A DNA stretch of 64,000 bases. Origin: Hygrocybe punicea (Eukaryota > Basidiomycota > Agaricomycetes > Agaricales > Hygrophoraceae). The position numbers were made by a program, and so were the translations under genes. The stretch spans positions 3,651,590-3,715,589 of the forward strand of contig OY744471.1 in NCBI GenBank assembly GCA_963556145.1, written 5' to 3'. This document shows, one piece after another, positions 24,285 to 33,447 of this stretch. The notes under the pieces were generated by a model that saw only the letters and a program-made list of their open reading frames with translations, did not search any database and had not been told where the DNA came from. Numbering within the stretch: position 1 is the stretch's first letter; every line of letters starts with the position of its first letter.

Positions 24285-25159
24285 GTTCGCCCTGTACCAT
24301 ATCCAAAAACGAATAGTTGACTTCTGATGCGTATGCAGGCGTCGGCGGCGAACGCGAACTCCAACCCTTAACCCGTCTCAAGAACGTATATCGAAATTTG
24401 CGTTGAGGAAATCACGCCAAGGAGCAAGACGTAGACCCGGGCATGACAAAAAAAATATCGGGATACCGTAGAGTCGTGGGATCCCAGCGATCAGCGGCCA
24501 TTTCTGGAAGGTGGGGAGATGTACATGTGGGTGCGGGGTGCGGGGTGGTGTCGTGCTCAGGCTGGCCAATGCCATCGACATATACGGCACGTGAATCGAT
24601 AGTATAACCTGCAATGCTCTTAGCAGCTCTACGTCCAATGGCCCGTAGTACGCGATCATGTGTATATCTGTGCATGCGGCATGTGAATGAGCAGTCAGGC
24701 TTCTAAGACACCGAACCGGCCTGAAGTTTGAAATTTGATCAATTAGCGGTAAGGGAATGCGGATCTATAATACCTAATGGTCAGTTCATAAGAATAACCA
24801 CTACGCCAGTATCAAAGTGGTAGTGCCAAGCACGTTCCGAGTCGCTCTCCGTAGAATTGTCGATGCTTTTGGCGCTACGATGGGGCGTACCCAGTACGCA
24901 CGTACGTAAACCATAATCGAGGACTCGGAAAGCAAGCAAGAAAACCAGGGAAGCAACACCATCCGAGTCCACGCGAATCTGTAGCGGGCCCTCCCGGATC
25001 TGGGGTCAGCAAAATCCGAGTTGAGAGTACACTGGCCGGCCCCGCACTTCAAACCGTCCTGTAGGTAACGTCCATAGCCGGCTTTCACGCGTTCCAAGTT
25101 CACGTCTAGGATAGGCACTTGCTACAAGCTTTTTTGCCAGGAAAAATGGTCATTACTTA

Positions 25160-26324
25160 TATAATGCGACGAAAATCGTGGCGTCACCGTGACATCTTTT
25201 GGCCTAACCTGCCTCGTTGAAGGCGACCAGCGGCTCCGTGTTTGGTGTCCGCATCCCTCCGAGTAGCGAAATCACAGCCTGGAAGGAACTTGTTCACAAT
25301 AAGGGCAAGTATGGCATTCTGAGCAATATTGATACCAAAGATCTCGTCCTTTTCAAGGTAAATTTCATTTGAGCTGGGAGCGACTTTGCGGCTCACTTGT
25401 ATACACTCTGGAAGGTTGATATCGACCTTACACCCTTAGATGAGGATTCTCTTCCGGATCTCGGAGTCGCAAAGGACCGTGAAAGCGAAAGACAAGTTGA
25501 AGGCGTGGGACTCAGTATCTGACTATTGGTATGAGCAGCCTAAAGGCCGTAGATTACACATACTGGTCAAGGCCTGGGGCCAGCTCCCAGTGAGTCGGTC
25601 CCTGTTCTTCTAGATTACCACCATTGACAGATGTCCTTCATGTTCACACCCTGTTGACCAACCCTAGAATCTCATGCCCTCCCTACACGGTTAATGTTCT
25701 TGCTTGTTGATTTGTCGCTCGCTCGTTTTGTTTGCCGTTATCTTGCTATCGTCCCCCTCTGAACTGGTGATGCCAACGCCGCAACATCCGCGTTGCCGTC
25801 TTCACCTCGTATGTTATTTGCGATTGCCACCTACTGCTGATATCCCTCATCGTTTGCAACAGCTGTGCGGACAAAGCGGTCCTTTGACGAAGGTATTGTC
25901 GTCAATTCAGATTCCCTGCGGAACTAACAAAAATTCGATCCCGTAAACTTATCTGCCCCTTCGAAACTGTTCCAAGACGTGCAAGAGACCTCGAACACCT
26001 CATCCAAGCTCCCCTACTTGAGAAACTGCCGGTGGGGAAGGTATTTATTTGAAAAGGTTAAGGCTTGAGGTTTGTAGGTTCGGGCTCTCTGATTCGTTCT
26101 CATCACTGATCCTCCCCTCGACAGTATCCCGATATCTCAGAGTTTCTCCAACTTGGTGACAGTGAGCTGGCGATGGGTACTATGCACGCGTTGCGGGATT
26201 TCACGGGAGAAAAAGTCGTGCTGCACGGTCCCGTGGACTCGGTGGTCGGTGTTCCCCTGGATTTTATCAGTGATAGGCTCGGCGCGGACTTGCCGATTCA
26301 GACGGATAGAAACAGGACTGATGT
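25160..26324 (+). pseudogene. Crinkler (CRN)-type protein remnant
   Basis: Fragments in sequence order match the N-terminal Crinkler module. LTCLVEGD is near 25204-25227, and after a one-base shift come the segments EITAWKELV and GILSNIDTKDLVLFK (to about 25356). A GT-AG intron (25357 to about 25420) leads to VDIDLTPLDEDSLPDLGV. After another shift come KLKAWDSVSDYW and GRRLHILVKAWG (to about 25590). A weaker segment, YPDISEFLQLGDSELAMG, follows near 26125-26180. Crinklers in fungi and oomycetes join a ubiquitin-like header to nuclease or NTPase-type domains. Here there is no in-frame start, because a TAA precedes the header, and there are at least two frameshifts, so the gene is dead. Boundaries are approximate. 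Confidence 0.55.
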
Positions 26325-26740
26325 GTAAGTTCCTACTCATCTTTTGACCATGGGCTGTATCCCGGTTTCCCCGCCTTAGGGGGACAACTATCCAAGTGGG
26401 AAGCTGCCCAGACTTCAGTTGAACACCAAAGAAGCAGCGCTGCCACTGGCAAAAGTGGAGTGCAGGGGGATGACAACCCAGCTGGAGGCAACGCAGGACA
26501 AGGTTCATCTTGAAGGCCACGGGCATTGTACGGTGGTTCCAGGTTGAGTAACAGCAACGATTCCACAAAGGAAATGCGTCTGGTGGAATTATACACAAAG
26601 CATTGGTTGCTGGCCTCGTTTGAATGCGCTGCATATCAATTTGGTAGTGCTATAAATAAATCTCACACGTGGGCGATATAACTTGAAGCAACCGCAGTCA
26701 ACGATCTTGCGCGGTACTGCGCAGCAATCCTTCAAGTCCG
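26325..26740. other. Intergenic; possible tail of the Crinkler remnant
   Basis: Short open stretches near 26390-26500 (Gly/Ser-rich) may be the decayed C-terminal part of the upstream remnant. Otherwise no gene is seen. Confidence 0.35.
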
Positions 26741-26750
26741 CTATAAAACG
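26741..26750 (+). promoter_or_regulatory. TATA box of the small membrane protein gene
   Basis: CTATAAAACG lies about 50 bp upstream of the ATG at 26797, a sensible distance for a compact fungal promoter. Confidence 0.55.
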
Positions 26751-26796
26751 ACCAACGAGCAGTATTTAGTAGTCACCATACCCACAGTCTTCAGCC

Positions 26797-27273
26797 ATGC
26801 CTGAATCTCCCTTGGACAGAATTCGTGCACAGAACATCCTCACCCTCACAGGAACGTCCATCGCACTCAGCACCCTCATCTTCTTTTTCGCATCTAGTGC
26901 ATCCTTTTTCTCATTCGACTTTGGACCGCCAGTGTCGCTGTTGACGATCATATACCACGCCACCATCCTTATTCTATCTCGCCGTCACCGTAATTCTCCC
27001 AATCCATCCACTTATCCCACCATGCGTCCAGCTATCGGACTTGCAGCTTTCTTGTTCCTTGTGTGGTTGGTCACGATGGGCTTCATGATCGTTAGCCTAG
27101 CGCTGTATGTCCACGGTGACTGGGGGAGGGACGCCCGTTTCTTGGTCAGATTGTGGGCACAATTTATTCTGACGGTGGTGGAGACGGGAGTGATGCTGTC
27201 CATCACCCTTCTTTGCGCAAGTGCGAGGCGGAGCCTAGAAGCCGCTGAAGGGGAAGGTCGCATTCAGATATAG
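26797..27273 (+). CDS. Small four-helix membrane protein (MARVEL-like), 158 residues
   Basis: A single uninterrupted exon with ATG in CAGCCATGCC context, about 50 bp after a TATA box. Four hydrophobic segments are visible at about residues 14-35, 44-62, 76-102 and 115-135. They are separated by short polar loops, including a basic RRHRNSP loop, and the end is polar and charged (RRSLEAAEGEGR). This topology matches fungal tetraspanning MARVEL-type proteins of the plasma membrane, but no diagnostic residue decides it. It lies between two decayed genes and is itself intact. Confidence 0.65.
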   Translation: MPESPLDRIRAQNILTLTGTSIALSTLIFFFASSASFFSFDFGPPVSLLTIIYHATILILSRRHRNSPNPSTYPTMRPAIGLAAFLFLVWLVTMGFMIVSLALYVHGDWGRDARFLVRLWAQFILTVVETGVMLSITLLCASARRSLEAAEGEGRIQI

Positions 27274-28088
27274 TGGTTGGAATAGCTCTCGAAGGTGGCA
27301 AGACGTCTCTCTTTTCTGGAAAATGTCTCTCTTTTGGATCCAACTTCAAGTTAGTTTTCAAATTCAATTCGGATATAACTCATCTTATTGGGTGGGCTGG
27401 CAGTATACCCTGTATGACAAATCCTTCCGAACCGCCTCTCCAAACTGACAGTCGAGCCTCACCATTGAAGAACTCGGATTGTTCCAAAACCCTACGCATG
27501 CGTCTGGGATTTGAGGGACAAGTCAGTGCACCTCTTCATTGCACTGCTCGATGCTGCACTTACGGAGGACAGTGTTTACCTACCGGTTGATAAAGTTATT
27601 TCTACAGCTATATTCAAAATTCAAAGTCTACTCGCCGGAGTATAAGTTATTATCTCTCATGGCAAGCAAAGTCTAAGCCGGCACCAGGAAGTTTCCAGTA
27701 ATCCGCTGTACGATCTTGAACTTCACGGGCGGCCAGAAACGATAAGCAAGTTTCTACTGGACGTAGGAGAGGTTTGTTGTAGAAAAGGTTGCTTGAAGAA
27801 TGGATGGCTCTGAGCGCGATCCGCAGTCTGATACGTTGTCGCAAAAGGGCTCAGGTATCTTGGATTTGGGGTCGTCCGAGTCTCACCAAAACTACCTGCT
27901 TTCCCAGTTTGAATTCGGCTACGACAACAAATTCCTCTTCCAGACTATACTTACATGATTTTTTACCGTGCTTCTGGGCTTTCGATGGTGCTTATAATGA
28001 CCTGACACTCTAAATGCGACGACATATAAACTGGACGGGATTTGGATTTCTCGTTCAGGGAGCGCATTCCAATGCGTACGTGGATTAG
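27274..28088. other. Intergenic, perhaps with a second oxidoreductase fragment
   Basis: A short stretch near 27540-27585 (encoding CTYGGQC) resembles the CTYGEEC start of the downstream berberine-bridge-like pseudogene, hinting at a second fragment. No gene is otherwise seen. Confidence 0.3.
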
Positions 28089-29420
28089 GTGGTTGTCTCG
28101 AAGGCCGCTCCCCTGTTTCCTTCGTATGGTTGTCGCTGCACTTACGGCGAGGAATGCTGGCCTGACGTGGTCAAGTTTGCCCAACTTGCCTCCAAGGTCT
28201 CGCAGCCTCTCATCTATCCTGTTCCGCCTGCTTCGGCATGCCATCGAGAGACCAAGTCGGGAGACTGTGCAGCCGTCCACACTACTCATCAGTGCATGCT
28301 ATGTGAATAACACACTGGGTTTCCCTTGCGAACAAGGGAGTGTTCCTGTAGTAGGTATCGGTGCGCGATCGGTCAGTGATATTCAGGTCGCGGTCAAGTT
28401 CGCAGCTGAATATAATATTCGTCTGGTTGTAAAAAATACAGGGCAAGCTTTGCAGTTACCTCGTGAGACTCGGATGTCTACTGACTGGGGCCTATTTTCG
28501 TCCAACCTGTACATATAGCCACGACTATCTTGGAAGGAGTATGGTTCGTGGATCGTTTATGATTTGGACGTGCATGAAATTTTGTCCCGGCAGGTGCTCC
28601 AACATCTGTTGAGGAGTATAATGGTGATCTTCTATTTATTGTTCTTCAGTTGAACTCGGTGATAGATATCACGGTGCAAGCTGGTGTCAAATGGCATGAA
28701 GCATATAATATCCTCCGTGCTCACGGTCGAACTTTGGTGGGCGGGGTTGCTGCCTGCGGCTCAGTCGGTGCTGCAGTTGGGTGGCTTCTGGGGGCGGTTA
28801 TATTCTCATCTCTCCTCATCTTGGCCTCGGTTGAGTATTTCCCCCATTCTTCCCTGATGGGGTGCACTGATATTCAGGAGTAGAAAATGCGATCCAGATC
28901 ACTGTTGTTACCGCGAATGGCAAACACCTCCATTCTCGTGTTGACCTTTTCTAGGCTTTGCGAGGTGGCGGAGGAACTACTTACGGCGTTGTCACATCCG
29001 CAACGTATCGTACGCAGGCATCCGTCCCTTTGATTGCGGCCTTCTTCACGGTCAATATGACCAACCGAGACACGGCGAAAACGTTTGTTACTGAATTCAT
29101 CGGCATCACTCTATCGGATTCCGGGTGGAGCGGCCATGGCCTGATTACGAGGCACAATATCTTTGAGTTTGCATACATCCGTCCCAACGTCTCATGGGCT
29201 CAAGCAAATGCGAGCATCAATCCGTTTCCTCGGAAGGCCTTGTGGTTTCGGATGCCTTCACCACCTCGTATGATATGACTAATGCATGGACCTTTACGGA
29301 ACAGACAGTTGTGATGGCCATAACACGGAATTAGGCTCACGACTTCTCCCTCGGGACGTTTTTGACGGCCACGAAAGAGTGGCCGAAGGCTTCATTCTTG
29401 GTCAAGTCAATTGGACGTAA
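28089..29420 (+). pseudogene. FAD-linked oxidoreductase (berberine-bridge enzyme-like), decayed
   Basis: Recognisable blocks appear in the right order but in shifting frames. The start block is GCRCTYGEECWPDVVKFAQLA (28129 on). The FAD-binding PCMH segments follow: GFPCEQGSVPVVGI, ARSVSDIQVAVKFAAEYNIR and LVVKNTG (28320-28440). Then come VQAGVKWHEAYNILRAHGRT and GGVAACGSVGAA (28675-28790), and finally ALRGGGGTTYGVVTSATYRT (28955-29015). In living members NTGHD carries conserved flavin-site residues; here it reads NTGQ. A TAG replaces the Trp expected before ALRGGG, and more stops and shifts occur. The family oxidises alcohols or sugars using FAD, is often secreted and often sits in secondary-metabolite loci. 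No such cluster is visible here. Confidence 0.75.
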
Positions 29421-29792
29421 GTATATGCGTGGATTTGCCATGATTTTCGCAGCAAGAATTGAAATTCACGCATAGCCTCTGCTCCTCCACTCGCTCTAAC
29501 CACTCGCTCTAACCACTACCCTACACTCTAAAAGCCATCACTACCGTCTTACCTATAAATGTTTTTTGATCCTCACGTCCCTCACCATAAAGTACCGGTT
29601 CACGCATCTTACACAGGAAGAAGCCGGTATGCTGCTCAAGACACTGGGTTCAAGACTTAAACATCTCGACTTCGACGATTGGGTCAGTTTTACTCAGGCA
29701 GGTCAGCATTCTTTGTTTTTTATATATATTATATGTATGGCTTGTAGATCCGAATACCCTTGTCATTCCAGCATTTACTCACAACACCACTC
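29421..29792. other. Intergenic; no gene seen
   Basis: AT-rich, between the oxidoreductase remnant and the 3' end of the armadillo-repeat gene. It probably holds that gene's terminator region. Confidence 0.45.
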
Positions 29793-31457
29793 TCACTCTT
29801 CACCAAGGCACACCATAGCTTCACGCGCATATTTCTGGACGCCTACGTTCTCTGAGTTTAGGAGGCGCTTGAGGGCGGGGATGGCATTGGAAGCAATCGC
29901 AGCTGCCTTCGCAGGTTTGTGTTTAGCAATTGTCGACAAAGACCCTGCGGCGAGCACCTGGACATGCACATCATCCGAAGAAGCTAAGAGGCGAACGAGC
30001 GCGGGGATGGCATTGCTTGCAAGTGCAGCTGCTTTCGCAGGCTCGTAATCGACAATATACCACAGAGCTCCTAAGGCAATTCGCTGGATGACCAAGTCAT
30101 CAGAAGCTAGGAGGTGGACGAGAGCAGGGATGGCGTTGAATGCAAACGCAACTGCTTTTGCAGATTCATGTTTTACAATTTTAGACAAAACCATTGTGGC
30201 GTTTATCTGGACGTGTACATCGTCCGAACCTAGCAGAGAAACGAGTGCAGGGATGGCTTTAGATGCAAGCGCAGCTGTCTGCGCAGGTTCATATTCGACA
30301 ATTGCCTTCAAAGCTCCGGCGGTATAATGCTGGACGGTCACGTTGTCCGAAGATAAGAGGCGGACGAGAGCGGGGACAGCATTGAATGCAAATGCAGCTG
30401 CCTTTGCAGGTTCATGCTCAGCAATATTCCATAGAGCTCCTGTGGCATTTCGCTGCACCCCCAAATCATCCAAAGCTAGGAGGTGGACAAGGGCGGGGAT
30501 GGCGTTGGCTGCAAACGCAGCTGCCCTTGCAGGTTCATATATAACAATTTCCCACAAAGCTTTGCAAGCATTTCGCTGGAGATGTATATCATCCAAAGCT
30601 AGAAGGCGGACGAGGACGGGGATGGCATTGGATGCAAGCGCAGCTGCCTTCGCAGGTTCATGTTTAACAATTTCGGACAAAACCAATGCGGCGTTAGTCT
30701 GGAGGTATACATCATGCAAACCTAGCAGGCGAACGAGGGCGGGGATGGCTTTAGATGCAAGCGCAGCGGCCTTCGCAGGCTCGTAACCAACAATATACCA
30801 CAGAGCTCCTACGGCATTTCGCTGGACGAACCCATCATCCGAAGCGAAGAGGTGGACAAGGGCGGGGATGGCATTAAATGCAAGCGCAACTGCTCTCGCA
30901 GGTTTATGGTCTACAATTTCCCTCAACGCTCTTGCAGTATTTCGCTGGACATCCACGCTGTCCGAAGCTAGAAGGGTGACGAGGACGGGGATGGCATTGG
31001 CGGCAAGCGCAGCTGCCTTCGCAGGTTCATGTTCAACAATTTTCCACAAGGCTCCTACGGCAGAGTCCTGGATGTTTACGTTTCCCGAAGGTAACATGCG
31101 AATGAGGGCGGGGATGGCATTGGATGAAAGAGCGGCTGCCTTCGCAGGTTCATATTCAACAATTCTCCACAAGGCTCCGGCGGCATAATACTGGATGGTC
31201 TCGTTGTCCGAAGATAAGAGGCGAACGAGGGTGGGTAGAGCATTGGATGAAAGGGCAGCTGTCTTGCCTGGTTCCTGTTTGACACCTTCCCACAGTTGTC
31301 TCGCAGCATATCCCTGGTCATCGACATTTTCTGAGTCTAAGGAGCCAACGATCTCGCTTATAGGCCGTTTAGTTGATGTTATTTTCCAGAGCTGTCTGTC
31401 ATTACGTGTGTATTGTTCGAGCGCAATCTGTACACGATGGTTGAGAGGGGCAAATGT
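29793..31457 (-). CDS. Armadillo-repeat protein, at least 12 tandem ARM repeats; 5' end unresolved
   Basis: The minus-strand frame runs to a TAG complementary to 29793-29795. It encodes repeats of 41 residues (123 nt; one of 42) on the plan W-x-IV-x-HEPAKAAALASNAIPALVRLLASDD. Eleven are clear and a twelfth lies upstream (SSNALPTLVRLLSSDNETIQ). Such ARM arrays form a superhelix used for protein binding. Upstream the frame stays open to 31517, where an in-frame TGA stops it, but it contains no ATG. A first exon is therefore needed. One possible acceptor (GCAAG) ends at 31458, and the start given is that inferred exon border. The first exon could lie within or beyond the lectin gene just upstream. 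Confidence 0.7.
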   Translation of the reverse strand, partial: TFAPLNHRVQIALEQYTRNDRQLWKITSTKRPISEIVGSLDSENVDDQGYAARQLWEGVKQEPGKTAALSSNALPTLVRLLSSDNETIQYYAAGALWRIVEYEPAKAAALSSNAIPALIRMLPSGNVNIQDSAVGALWKIVEHEPAKAAALAANAIPVLVTLLASDSVDVQRNTARALREIVDHKPARAVALAFNAIPALVHLFASDDGFVQRNAVGALWYIVGYEPAKAAALASKAIPALVRLLGLHDVYLQTNAALVLSEIVKHEPAKAAALASNAIPVLVRLLALDDIHLQRNACKALWEIVIYEPARAAAFAANAIPALVHLLALDDLGVQRNATGALWNIAEHEPAKAAAFAFNAVPALVRLLSSDNVTVQHYTAGALKAIVEYEPAQTAALASKAIPALVSLLGSDDVHVQINATMVLSKIVKHESAKAVAFAFNAIPALVHLLASDDLVIQRIALGALWYIVDYEPAKAAALASNAIPALVRLLASSDDVHVQVLAAGSLSTIAKHKPAKAAAIASNAIPALKRLLNSENVGVQKYAREAMVCLGEE

Positions 31458-31580
31458 CTTGCAGACGAAAGCATACCGGAGTGTGAGGGTGATCAGCGTG
31501 AAGGGTCCAACATCGATTCATGAGATCGGATATCCTGTCGGTGATCTTATGAATAAAAAACGGCCAGGGAGATAAGGAAG

Positions 31581-31960
31581 TCAGTAGCCAACGTACACAT
31601 AACCGTCTTCGGAAAATTGGAGGCGCCATTGTTGAGGTGATCCGGTTCTTATGCTAAGAACAGTGGCCTTGACAGTGGAGTTGTCGGCGGGATTGTAACT
31701 CGCATGATTTTGGTAGCGTTGATTTTGCAGAAGATGGGCCCCGTTGCTGAGCTTTTTGATATGCCACTATCGTGTACGTCGGTTAGAGATCCGTGTCTTG
31801 GAAAGTCAACATAACTGACCTTTTCCCCTGCATTGGTGTCAGCATCAGTACCAGCGATTACATCCGCTTCGTCGTCGTTCAAAAGGATGGCCCAATTATG
31901 ATTCTTGACATTCTCTATCATGTATACCCCCGTTGGGAACGCCAAAGCCTCCAAAGGCAT
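31581..31960 (-). CDS. R-type (ricin-B-like) lectin, 108 residues
   Basis: Two exons (31960-31820 and 31766-31581) with a 53-nt GT-AG intron in phase 0. The start ATG gives MPLEALAFPTGVYMIENVKN. The PxGVYxIxNV opening and NHNWAILLNDD follow the pattern of fungal beta-trefoil lectins, and the second exon carries a QxW motif (PQQWRLQF) and ends GYVYVGY-stop. The length fits a single compact trefoil. Such proteins bind Gal/GalNAc-type glycans and, in mushrooms, often act against predators. There is no signal peptide, as usual for cytosolic mushroom lectins. Its stop lies only about 60 bp before the open part of the ARM frame on the same strand. Confidence 0.75.
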
Positions 31961-33447
31961 TTCTAGAAGCGATTTACAATGTGTTTTGTTATGCAGGCGG
32001 ATGGACTAAAACATAAGATACCGGCTTCCGGTTCAGCAGTCAGTCACCATTTCGACGTCGCGCAGTGTTCAACTAAAACTTGACTAAAACCTTTTTTTTT
32101 GCATTCGCATAACTTGGCAATGAGCTCGCCGATTTGTTTTATGCAAGCTGCCGTGACTGAAGTGTCAGGTATCCAATCTTTCCTGTACAACCTCCACATC
32201 GTTGTCAAAGCAAAAAGCTCCCGCCTGAGATCGTCGTATGACTAGCGCTAACCATATTTTCTATGTTAACTTGTCCATTTTAAATCGCCTTCCGTTCTTG
32301 TACTTCAACTGTGCTGTGCCCTAGCTTCTCGTATCCTCCTGGATTCCTCCCTGCTCGCTTTACGTCCAAATGGTTATACATCCCTAGTACTGTTGCCCCG
32401 ATCAATGGTCAACCACCTCCGCGGAGCCTCGTTATTGCCATGCACAGTGGGATTCACGATGAGCTTCGAGCAGCCGCGCTTGTTCGTAAATTCTTTCTTT
32501 TGGTCCAGTTTGGACATCCTGCCGTTGTCAAAGACGTCGACTGTCTGGTGAGCTGGAACGGAAAAATCTGGCTGACCTTCACGCAAAGGCTTACTGAGCA
32601 GCGGAGTCTCTCCCATCTGACATTTGTGGCCACATTTTTCAACCAGTTTGATGTTACCTAGGAGGCCTATAGATTGTGAGTGTCTTTCAGTTTATGCATT
32701 CAGTAACTGTTGCCCCAGAGTGAAATCCAGAGGACCCAATTCCTGTTATGGACTGGTTCGTCAGTTTAAGCCTGAGGAACATGCTCAGCTTCGACGATGC
32801 TACTGTTGCTTCACAGGAACAGCTCGAGTTCAAGGACCGGCGAGACTGAGCCAACCTCTTTGACATGGCCCCCGGACAATATCTTCCCTACAAGACTGCT
32901 ATAGCATCATACATTTTCAAATCAACTGTCGCGGTTCACATCTTTAAACAACATCAACGACGTGCGCGAAGGTCTCTTTCTCTATAAGCCTGTTGAATGG
33001 GCATTCAATTGTGCAAAAATATGCATTGAAGTCGACCCTCATGGTAGCACAGTTCATCTTCTCGGGAGCATGACGGATGATAGTACATCGATGATGCATG
33101 ATGGGCAGTTGAACTATACTGTGAACCTGCGAATTTTTGTGTACTCAGAAGAGTGCGGTACTACTAAGTAGTGTCTGCTAGACTAGTCACGGTGGATGCA
33201 AACATAATGTCCATAGCAGGGATTTTCCTGGTGGGCACCCCGAATCTGTTCCGGATTTATTGTATTCAAAATGAACAATATAGCCTAGGTCAGCGGTTGG
33301 AATTCCGTTATACACCCCCTCCTCATAAGGATAGAAAACAAGCAAATTGAAAGGGAAAAAAAAACAATAAAGTTACTGTGGTACATGTGAAGGAGGACAG
33401 ACATGAGCCTCAACCGATGGGGAAAAGGTGTAAAACGACAACCTTTT
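31961..33447. other. Intergenic with an unrecognised plus-strand frame
   Basis: A plus-strand frame at 32311-32661 (contains QFGHPAVVKDVDCLVSWNGK) and another near 32962-33168 (FLYKPVEWAFNCAKICIEVD) may be exons of a decayed gene. No family is recognised and no coherent splice model joins them. The remainder is AT-rich and contains the lectin 5' flank (31961-32110). Confidence 0.35.

Larger units (their letters stand above)
20244..25159. other. Gene-poor intergenic region
   Basis: Nearly 5 kb with no gene I can defend. It includes the promoter side of the Zn2Cys6 gene, a possible small reading frame at 23865-24284 (listed) and a CGT microsatellite near 23333-23365. Several short open frames on both strands show neither family motifs nor coherent exon structure. 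AT-rich stretches flank poly-A runs, so decayed mobile DNA is possible but not demonstrated. Confidence 0.45.

Noticed and set aside
29821..31188. Plus-strand frames rich in Ala/Ser/Arg opposite the armadillo gene
   Set aside because: They are antisense shadows of the 123-bp repeats.
31402..31629. ATG-started minus-strand frame (MAPPIFRRRLC...) considered as first exon of the armadillo gene
   Set aside because: It overlaps the second lectin exon in another frame. The lectin reading has a better splice model and family match, so the frame is probably fortuitous.
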